A stretch of 64,000 nt of DNA, from NCBI GenBank assembly GCA_903898675.1, contig CAIUGM010000033.1, positions 108,550-172,549 on the forward strand, in the 5' to 3' direction. Numbering within the stretch: the first letter of the stretch is position 1; each line of letters starts with the position of its first letter. The position numbers and the translations under genes are program-made. The notes under the pieces are model-generated. The model did no database searches. It saw only the letters and a list, made by a program, of their open reading frames with translations, and had not been told where the DNA came from. The DNA comes from an uncultured Verrucomicrobiota bacterium (lineage in GTDB: Bacteria > Verrucomicrobiota > Verrucomicrobiia > Opitutales > Opitutaceae). Below, one piece after another: positions 46,129-52,317 of this stretch.

Positions 46129-47186
46129 ATCCCACCGCGCCTGTCTTCATCACCGGGGCCAGTGGCTTCATCGGCGGCAAGCTCACCGAGCGCCTGCTCG
46201 CGGCGGGCCGGCGGGTCCGGGTGCTCGCGCGCCGGCCGTTGCCAGAGCTGGAAAAACTCGGCGCGGAGGTCGTGCCGGGCGATTTGCACGATGCGGCCGC
46301 GCTCCGTCGCGGGTGCGAGGGCGCGGCAACCGTTTTTCACGTCGCCGGCCGCGTCGGCGTCTGGGGTCCGGCGGCGGATTTCTTCCAAGTAAATGTCGAG
46401 GGCACGCGCAACGTGATCACCGCGTGCCGGGCGGCCGGCGTGCCGCGGCTCGTCTACACGAGTTCACCCAGCGTGGTGTACAACGGGGGCGATTTGCGCG
46501 GGGTGAATGAAACCGCGCCGCTTTGCACCCGCGCGCCGTGCGCCTACCCGACCAGCAAGGCCGCGGCGGAGCGGCTGGTGACGGCCGCGAACGGGTCGGT
46601 GTTGGCGACAGTCTCACTGCGGCCGCACCTCGTGTGGGGTCCCGGCGATAAAAATGTCATTCCCCGCGTCCTCGCGCTCGCGCGCTCCGGCCGGTTGAAG
46701 ATCATCGGCGCCGGCACCAACCGCGTCGACTGCACGCACATCACCAATGTGGTCGACGCGCATGTGCTCGCAGAACAGGCATTGATCGCTGTAGCCGGGC
46801 TCGGTGAGCCCGGTTCCTCCCGACCGGGGTCAGCGACCCCGGCTACACCGCCCGGTGGCCGCGCTTACTTCATCACTAACGGGGAGCCGGTGGTACTGTG
46901 GGAGTGGATCAATGAGCTGCTGCGCGGGGTGGGGTTGCCGGAGGTCGAGCAGCATGTATCGCTCCGCACGGCGTATCTGGCCGGCGGGGTGCTGGAGGCC
47001 CTGTGGCGGGTGCTGCCGCTGAAGGGTGAGCCGCCGATGACCCGCTTCGTGGCCAAGGAGATGGCGACGGACCACTGGTTCGACCTGGCCGCGGCGCGGC
47101 GCGACCTCGGCTACGCGCCGCGCGTCAGCATGGCCGATGGCACGGCCGCGCTGATCGCTCATTACCAGGCGGGCGATCAACTATAA
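46125..47186 (+). CDS. oleD: OleD-type 2-alkyl-3-oxoalkanoate reductase (SDR)
   Basis: OleD reduces the beta-keto acid made by OleA to the beta-hydroxy acid used by OleC. 353 residues from a GTG that overlaps the oleC stop as GTGA, so the two are translationally coupled. Extended SDR motifs: VFITGASGFIGGKLTERLLA (NADP loop), LVYTSSPSVVYNGGDLRGVN, YPTSKAAAE (Tyr-Lys pair) and SLRPHLVWGPGDKNVIPR. A GTAG paired-hairpin repeat (46791-46846) is translated in frame between DAHVLAEQALI and GGRAYFITNGEP, adding about 18 residues in a loop. Confidence 0.88.
   Translation: MNPTAPVFITGASGFIGGKLTERLLAAGRRVRVLARRPLPELEKLGAEVVPGDLHDAAALRRGCEGAATVFHVAGRVGVWGPAADFFQVNVEGTRNVITACRAAGVPRLVYTSSPSVVYNGGDLRGVNETAPLCTRAPCAYPTSKAAAERLVTAANGSVLATVSLRPHLVWGPGDKNVIPRVLALARSGRLKIIGAGTNRVDCTHITNVVDAHVLAEQALIAVAGLGEPGSSRPGSATPATPPGGRAYFITNGEPVVLWEWINELLRGVGLPEVEQHVSLRTAYLAGGVLEALWRVLPLKGEPPMTRFVAKEMATDHWFDLAAARRDLGYAPRVSMADGTAALIAHYQAGDQL
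46791..46846. repeat. Paired GTAG hairpin repeat inside oleD
   Basis: GTAG, stem CCGGGCTC/GAGCCCGG, a 10-nt spacer, stem CCGGGGTC/GACCCCGG and CTAC, 56 nt in all. The left stem differs from the usual CCGGGGTC/GACCCCGG by a compensated G-C to C-G change, which keeps perfect pairing. The element is read through in frame. Confidence 0.88.
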
Positions 47187-47226
47187 TTCGGGAGACCGCG
47201 GGACAGCTTAGGCCAGTTGGAAATTT

Positions 47227-49215
47227 CTATTGCGCCGAAGGAGCCAAGTACTTGGCAAAGAAATCATCCATCGCTTTGTAGAAGTGAATTCGCGCGCTTT
47301 CGTTACCAAAGCCGTGACCCTGGTTCTTCTCGATGATCACCGAGTAAGTCTTGTTATATTTCTTTAGTTTCTCCTCAAGGCGGTACCAGTGGTTGATATC
47401 CACCCTGGGATCATTTTTGCCATAAGCGTTGAGAATGGGGGCACGAATCCGCTCAACAAAATTTATCGGCGATGTCTCTGCCAGGAATTCGGATTTCTCA
47501 CCGACCCATTCGGCATGGGGATCAAAGTCTCGACTGGTCAGGCCCGCGTCGCCCCCGCGCTCCTTAAAGGTAATGGCCAAATCGGAAGGTCCCACGTAAT
47601 TGACCGCGCAGCAGTAGAGTTCAGGCGTCATTGTAACGCCTGCCAGGGTGGCATAGCCGCCGTAGCTTGCGCCGTAGATCGCCACTCGTTTCGGATCCGC
47701 GATGCCTTGGGCGATAGCCCATTTTACTGCGTCCGTCAGATCATCCTGCATAGCACGACCCCATTGACGGCGGCCCTTATTGATGAAATCCCGGCCATAG
47801 CCGCCTGAGCCCCGGTAGTTAACTTGGAGCACGGCATAGCCGCGACTGGCCAGAAATTGAACCTCAGGATCAAAACCCCAACTGTCACGAATCCCAAACG
47901 GGCCGCCATGGGGATGGATGATGAGAGGCACCTGTTTCCCTTCTCCTCCAGCTGGCAGCGTCAGATAGCCGTGCAATTGAAGCCCATCCCGGGCCGCAAA
48001 AGCGATCGGACGCATAGGCTGCATTTTGTTCGGGTCGATGTCGGGTCGAATCCGCTTGAAGGGGGTGAGGGACGGATGCTTGAGATCGAGTATATAGTAG
48101 GAGCCGGGATCTCGGTCGCTGCTTACATGCACGAGATATACCTGCTCGTCGGCCGAAGAATCAGTAAGCCGGCAGGTCATGCCTTTGAATGACCTCTCCA
48201 CTTTCTCCTGCAAAGCGGCCCGGGTGGGATCAAACCAATGGAAGTGCTCCTTGTCCGTCTCGTATGAAACTCCAAGGAGCTTGTCCCCATGGTAGCTGGT
48301 GATGACATCATCGATTTCACCCTCCGGTGGCACGAACAGCGCGGGCCCGCGCTGCTTCGTGTCTGTATTGTAGGCATAAAGCGCACCCCGATCTTCTTCC
48401 TCACGCGAGATCATCCAAAGCGTCTTGTTGTCGGCTGAGAAGGTCCAAGGTTCCCAGCTTTCAGCATAACCGTGGATGGGAAACCGGGCGATTTCCCGGA
48501 AAGTGCCGTTGTTGTCATTCCGGAGCTGCCATACAAATTCCTTGAATTGCACTCGTTCGGCCAAGCGGAGAACACCCGCATGGTCAGAGACCACGGAGCC
48601 CCAGCCCATCTCCTGCTCGACATGCATGCTGAGTAAATGGGACCGGCTTTTGTTGTATAAATTGATGCGCTGAACCTCTGGAGTTTCATTCATCAGGATC
48701 GGGTTGGCGCCCATCGAGCCTGCCATTGGGATGTCCCCAAAAAATATACCCCGCATCATGATGTTTTCGGGGTCTTCGCGGAGCTCGCTGACCAAGCCGC
48801 CCATATCGCCATGGATCGCCGTCATATCGGTTTCCCGAGCGGACTCCGCCAGTCGTTGGACCTTTTTTCCTGTCAGATCGGTCGCACCGATAAAGAGCGA
48901 TTCGCTCCCGTTAACATCACCACCGAATACGAGGCGCTCATTTCCCTTCCAAAAAAAGAAGGTGATATTCTCATCCGGAGATTCGAGCACAATGCGCCCG
49001 TCGTTTGTCGCCCGATCAAACAAACCCAAGGCTTGGCGTCCGTCCTTCGGAAAAAGAAAAGCAATTTTGCTACCATCCGGCGACAAACGTGGCGCCCTTA
49101 TCGCCGGGATACCGAAGAATTTTTCCACCGGGATAGTCTCTGCGGCTTGCGCTACAATGAGACCGGCCTGTAGGCCGAACAAAGCGAGGACCGTGCGAAT
49201 GACTTGGCTGTGCAT
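47227..49215 (-). CDS. Secreted S9 prolyl-oligopeptidase-family serine peptidase
   Basis: A 662-residue exported peptidase. Signal peptide MHSQVIRTVLALFGLQAGLI ending near AQA. A beta-propeller-like N-terminal half (APRLSPDGSKIAFLFP, DNKTLWMISREE) is followed by an alpha/beta-hydrolase domain: nucleophile Ser in AIYGASYGGYATLAGV, Asp in YGKNDPRVDINHW, His in EKNQGHGFGNE. S9C/S9A-type enzymes cleave short peptides. GC content is clearly lower than in every neighbour, and codon choice is different, which suggests relatively recent acquisition. Confidence 0.93.
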   Translation of the reverse strand: MHSQVIRTVLALFGLQAGLIVAQAAETIPVEKFFGIPAIRAPRLSPDGSKIAFLFPKDGRQALGLFDRATNDGRIVLESPDENITFFFWKGNERLVFGGDVNGSESLFIGATDLTGKKVQRLAESARETDMTAIHGDMGGLVSELREDPENIMMRGIFFGDIPMAGSMGANPILMNETPEVQRINLYNKSRSHLLSMHVEQEMGWGSVVSDHAGVLRLAERVQFKEFVWQLRNDNNGTFREIARFPIHGYAESWEPWTFSADNKTLWMISREEEDRGALYAYNTDTKQRGPALFVPPEGEIDDVITSYHGDKLLGVSYETDKEHFHWFDPTRAALQEKVERSFKGMTCRLTDSSADEQVYLVHVSSDRDPGSYYILDLKHPSLTPFKRIRPDIDPNKMQPMRPIAFAARDGLQLHGYLTLPAGGEGKQVPLIIHPHGGPFGIRDSWGFDPEVQFLASRGYAVLQVNYRGSGGYGRDFINKGRRQWGRAMQDDLTDAVKWAIAQGIADPKRVAIYGASYGGYATLAGVTMTPELYCCAVNYVGPSDLAITFKERGGDAGLTSRDFDPHAEWVGEKSEFLAETSPINFVERIRAPILNAYGKNDPRVDINHWYRLEEKLKKYNKTYSVIIEKNQGHGFGNESARIHFYKAMDDFFAKYLAPSAQ

Positions 49216-49420
49216 CTGGAGTCGTTTTAGAGGTGTCAGGTGTTTCGAGCAGCTTGGCGTGCGGGTGGAACCCGCACAAGTAGATTGCTTTACCTGCAGC
49301 TCTTACACTCTAACCCTCACGAGATTCAAGCCGCTTCACTTTACTACTTGGTCGACAATTCCAGAGGGGCTTGCAATTTCGACCCTCCGCAGTCTCCGGG
49401 CCAGCGAAATAATCCGTTAC
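49216..49420. other. Divergent gap with a perfect 8-bp hairpin (49259-49277)
   Basis: The 205-nt region between the S9 peptidase and the transporter holds GTGCGGGT-GGA-ACCCGCAC, a perfect hairpin. The rest is mixed-GC sequence with no ORF. Its upstream position before a queuosine-precursor transporter makes a riboswitch attractive, but no preQ1-I or preQ1-II consensus can be fitted by eye. Confidence 0.4.
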
Positions 49421-49945
49421 ATGAATCTACGCTCCTTCCTCATTTCCGCCCTGGCCATGGCCGGCATCGTGCTGCTCTCGAACCTGCTGGTGCAGTACCC
49501 GATCAACGCGTGGCTCACGTGGGGGGCGTTCTCGTATCCCGTGGCCTATCTCGTGACAGATGTCTGCAACCGCACCCATGGACCGGCCCTCGCCCGTCGC
49601 GTCGCGTGGGTCGGCTTTGCCACCGGCCTGGCGCTCTCGGCCACCCTTTCCCCCGTGCGCATCGCGGTGGCCTCGGGCAGCGCGTTCATCGTGTCGCAAC
49701 TGCTCGACGTCGCGGTCTTCAACCGCCTGCGCCGGCAGAGCTGGTGGAAGGCCCCGCTGCTCGGCTCCGCGGCCGCCTCGGTCGTCGACACCGCGATTTT
49801 CTTCGGCCTGGCCTTCGCCGGCACCGGGCCCGGCTGGCTCCACCTCGCGGCGGGCGATCTCGGCGTGAAGTTGCTCATGGCCCTCGCCCTCCTGCCGCCC
49901 TACCGGCTGCTGGTGGGCCGGCTGGCGCCGGTTGCGGCGGTCTGA
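49421..49945 (+). CDS. Queuosine precursor transporter (YhhQ/VUT-1 family)
   Basis: A 174-residue protein with about six membrane helices, starting at 49421 (MNLRSFLISALAMAGIVLLS). Family motifs: FSYPVAYLVTDVCNRTHG, RIAVASGSAFIVSQLLDVAV and RLRRQSWWKAPLLGSAAASV followed by VVDTAIFFGLAFAG. E. coli YhhQ imports preQ0/preQ1. The window also encodes QueC, QueE and Tgt, which agrees with this role. Longer upstream frames on this strand are shadows of the S9 peptidase gene. Confidence 0.85.
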   Translation: MNLRSFLISALAMAGIVLLSNLLVQYPINAWLTWGAFSYPVAYLVTDVCNRTHGPALARRVAWVGFATGLALSATLSPVRIAVASGSAFIVSQLLDVAVFNRLRRQSWWKAPLLGSAAASVVDTAIFFGLAFAGTGPGWLHLAAGDLGVKLLMALALLPPYRLLVGRLAPVAAV

Positions 49946-49988
49946 AGTCCGCCGGGGTCAAACCGCAGGCTGGCGGGGACCGGGAGGC

Positions 49989-50798
49989 TCAGCCGCTTCG
50001 CTGCCGCACCGCCTCGAACAGCGTGATGATGGTCGCCATTGCCACGTTGAGTGAATCGGCCTGGCCGGCCATCGGGATGCGCACGAGCAGGTTGCTTTCC
50101 TTGAGCCAGAATTCGCTCAGGCCGTACTGCTCGCTGCCCATCACGATCGCGAGCGGACCGCGCAGGTCCACCTTGGTGTAGAGGTTCGGGGTGTCGGGCG
50201 TGGTCGCGACCACCCGGATGCCGCGCTCGACCAGCCAGGCGTGCACCGCCGTGCTGTCCGCCACGACGATCGGCACGGAAAAAAGCACGCCCGTGGACGA
50301 GCGGACCACGTTCGGATTGAAGACATCCGTCACCGCGTCGCAGACAATGACCCCATCCACGCCCGCCGCGTCCGCACTGCGCAAGATGGTGCCGAGGTTG
50401 CCGGGCTTCTCGATCGACTCGACGACGAGCAGGAAAGGGTGGGGGCTCAGCTTGAGGTCGGCCAGACCGTGTTTCCACTGGGGCGCCACCGCCAGCAGGC
50501 CGTCGGGCCGGTCGCGGTACGCACATTTCGCGAACGCCTCCCTGGACAGCTCGAAGAGTTGCGCGCCCGCCAGCCGGGCCTGCTCGATCAGGGCCGGCTC
50601 GTTCTCGCCAAGGAACCATTCGGGGCAAAAGTAGAGTTCGTGCAGCCGGATGCCCTTCTCCAGGGCCCGCCGGACCTCGCGGTAACCCTCAACGAGAAAC
50701 AACCCCGCGTCATCGCGGTCCCGGCGGTCGCGAAGCTTCACGAGCTGCTTGATGCGGGGATTCTGGAGGCTGGTGATTCTTTCGGGAGGTAGGCCCAC
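49989..50798 (-). CDS. SpoU/TrmH-family RNA 2'-O-methyltransferase
   Basis: A 269-residue SPOUT methyltransferase. N-terminal RNA-binding domain (ITSLQNPRIKQLVKLRDRRD, AGLFLVEGYREVRRALEKG), then the knotted catalytic domain: VVESIEKPGNLGTILRSADA, DAVTDVFNPNVVRSSTGVLF, IVMGSEQYGLSEFWL and LVRIPMAGQADSLNVAMATI. It is an rRNA or tRNA ribose methylase; the target is not known. The conserved part starts ITSLQNP, and the only start just before it is a GTG at 50798 that belongs to the left arm of the inverted repeat at 50793-50880. Confidence 0.88.
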   Translation of the reverse strand: MGLPPERITSLQNPRIKQLVKLRDRRDRDDAGLFLVEGYREVRRALEKGIRLHELYFCPEWFLGENEPALIEQARLAGAQLFELSREAFAKCAYRDRPDGLLAVAPQWKHGLADLKLSPHPFLLVVESIEKPGNLGTILRSADAAGVDGVIVCDAVTDVFNPNVVRSSTGVLFSVPIVVADSTAVHAWLVERGIRVVATTPDTPNLYTKVDLRGPLAIVMGSEQYGLSEFWLKESNLLVRIPMAGQADSLNVAMATIITLFEAVRQRSG

Positions 50799-50880
50799 GG
50801 AACACACGGAATACACGGAAAGAAGCCGCAGCAATTTCCTTTTACTGGTCCATTCGGTGTGTTCTGTGTGTTCCGTGGGC
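50793..50880. repeat. Inverted repeat with 9-nt-periodic arms (CCCACGGAA type), between divergent genes
   Basis: The left arm reads GCCCACGGAACACACGGAA and continues with a third 9-nt unit; the right arm is its near-perfect complement ending TGTTCCGTGGGC at 50880. It matches the element at 37878-37953. Each arm ends outward in GTGGGC, giving a GTG in frame with the gene on each side (50798 minus, 50875 plus). Confidence 0.88.
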
Positions 50881-52308
50881 AAAAAGAAATTCAACGACCA
50901 GCCGTTCCCGTATCACCATGAACTGGAAATGGAGGTGTCGACCCTGACGAACCTCGGCGTCGGCCTGGGCCGGGTGTTGATACCGGATGTTCAGCCATCA
51001 GCGGTCAGCGGTCAGCCCAATGCCGCGGTCGAGGCCGCGTCGCCCGGAATCGAAAATCGAGAATCCAAAATCGAAAATTCCGCGACCCGCTGGGTCGTCA
51101 TGGTGCCCTTCACCCTGCCCGGTGAAAAAGTTAAGGTGCGCGTCTACCGCAACCACAAGAATTACTCCGAGGCCGACCTGCTCGAGGTCCTGACGCCCTC
51201 GCCGCACCGGATCGACCCGCGCTGTCCGCTGTTCGGTCGCTGCGGCGGCTGCCAGTACCAGCATCTCACCTACCCGGAACAGCTGAAATGGAAGCGCCAG
51301 CAGGTGGAGGAGCTCCTGAAATACATGGCGGGCGTCGAATTCCTCGTGGCCCCGGTCATCGCCTCGCCACGCGAGTTCGGCTACCGCTCGAAGATCACGC
51401 CGCACTTTCAGGCACCCCGCCTTGTAGCCGGGGTCGCTGACCCCGGACGCAAGGCACCGGGGTCAGCGACCCCGGCTACATCATTACCACCCCCCATCGG
51501 TTTTCTGAAGCAAGGCTCGCGGTTCGAACTGGTCGACGTGCCGCAGTGCCCGATCGCCACCGACGAAATCAACGCCAAGCTGCCCGCGGTCCGCGAGAAG
51601 ACCCGCGCCCGCCTCGCCGCCGGCGAATACAAGCGCGACGCCACGCTGCTGCTCCGGCATTCGCTGGAAGGCGTGACCACCGATTACGACGCCGTGATCA
51701 CCGAGGAAATCGCCTCTTCCGTCTCTCAAACCTCAACTAGCAACTCTCAACCCGCTGCCGCAAGGCCGCTCCGCCTCCACTTCCTTGCCCGGGACTTTTT
51801 CCAGAACAATCCTTTCATCCTGCCGGCGTTCACCGGCTATGTGCGCACGCAGGCGGCCGGCAGCGGGGCCCGCTTCCTGGTCGATGCCTACTGCGGCAGC
51901 GGGCTGTTCGCGCTCAGTTGTGCGCCCGCTTTCGAGCGGGTGGCCGGCATCGAGCTCAGCGCCACGTCGATCAAGTTCGCCACGGAGAATGCCGCGGCCA
52001 ACGGCATCGCCAACACGACCTTCCAGGCCGGCGATGCCGCGCAGATCTTCGCCGGGCTGACGTTTCTACCGGCGGAAACGGCCGTTGTCATCGATCCGCC
52101 GCGCAAGGGCTGCGACGAGTCTTTTCTCACCCAGCTGTTCGCGTTCGGGCCGCGGGCCGTCGTGTACGTGTCGTGCGATCCCGCCACGCAGATGCGCGAC
52201 CTGAAGGGCTTCCTCGCCGCCGGGTACCGACTGACCGCGGTGCAGCCGTTCGATCTTTTCCCGCAGACCCGCCACCTGGAGTGCGTGATCACGCTCGTGA
52301 AAGGCTGA
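50875..52308 (+). CDS. rlmD: RlmD-like 23S rRNA m5U methyltransferase (TRAM + Fe-S + MTase)
   Basis: A 477-residue RumA/TrmA-family enzyme that methylates uridine C5 in rRNA; the exact target is inferred. A TRAM domain (ELEMEVSTLTNLGVGLGRV, VPFTLPGEKVKVRV) is followed by the 4Fe-4S Cys set (CPLFGRCGGCQYQHLTYPEQ), then LARDFFQNNPFIL, DAYCGSGLFALS, VIDPPRKGCDESF, the nucleophile Cys in YVSCDPATQMRDL and base Glu in RHLECVI. Four repeat tracts (50992-51019, 51048-51081, 51424-51479, 51724-51751) are translated in loops. The start is a GTG supplied by the inverted repeat; other starts are possible. Confidence 0.85.
   Translation: MGKKKFNDQPFPYHHELEMEVSTLTNLGVGLGRVLIPDVQPSAVSGQPNAAVEAASPGIENRESKIENSATRWVVMVPFTLPGEKVKVRVYRNHKNYSEADLLEVLTPSPHRIDPRCPLFGRCGGCQYQHLTYPEQLKWKRQQVEELLKYMAGVEFLVAPVIASPREFGYRSKITPHFQAPRLVAGVADPGRKAPGSATPATSLPPPIGFLKQGSRFELVDVPQCPIATDEINAKLPAVREKTRARLAAGEYKRDATLLLRHSLEGVTTDYDAVITEEIASSVSQTSTSNSQPAAARPLRLHFLARDFFQNNPFILPAFTGYVRTQAAGSGARFLVDAYCGSGLFALSCAPAFERVAGIELSATSIKFATENAAANGIANTTFQAGDAAQIFAGLTFLPAETAVVIDPPRKGCDESFLTQLFAFGPRAVVYVSCDPATQMRDLKGFLAAGYRLTAVQPFDLFPQTRHLECVITLVKG
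50992..51019 (+). repeat. 7-nt tandem repeat inside the rlmD-like gene (CAGCGGT type)
   Basis: Four 7-nt units: CAGCCAT, CAGCGGT, CAGCGGT, CAGCCCA. Translated in frame as part of a polar insert in the TRAM domain. Confidence 0.8.
51048..51081 (+). repeat. 7-nt tandem repeat inside the rlmD-like gene (AATCGAA type)
   Basis: Consecutive 7-nt units AATCGAA, AATCGAG, AATCCAA, AATCGAA and a partial AATTCC. Read in frame as IENRESKIENS. Strikingly AT-rich for this gene. Confidence 0.85.
51424..51479. repeat. Paired GTAG hairpin repeat inside the rlmD-like gene
   Basis: GTAG, perfect hairpin CCGGGGTC-GCT-GACCCCGG, a 10-nt spacer, the inverted hairpin and CTAC: 56 nt, the same length and layout as the copy in oleD. 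Translated in frame as VAGVADPGRKAPGSATPAT. Confidence 0.92.
51724..51751 (+). repeat. 7-nt tandem repeat inside the rlmD-like gene (TCTCAAC type)
   Basis: Four 7-nt units: TCTCAAA, CCTCAAC, TAGCAAC, TCTCAAC. Translated in frame as a Ser/Thr/Gln-rich loop (SQTSTSNSQP) before the conserved LHFLARDFFQNNPF. Confidence 0.82.
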
Positions 52309-52317
52309 CCGTCCCTG

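Noticed and set aside
49216..49420. preQ1 riboswitch before the queuosine-precursor transporter
   Set aside because: A hairpin and a GAGGG/CCCTC pairing exist, but neither the preQ1-I A-rich tail nor the preQ1-II layout can be fitted. A covariance-model search (Rfam preQ1 families) would decide.
50992..51751. Degenerate CRISPR array inside the rlmD-like gene
   Set aside because: The tracts are 7-nt tandem units of different sequence and a hairpin repeat, without repeat-spacer alternation.
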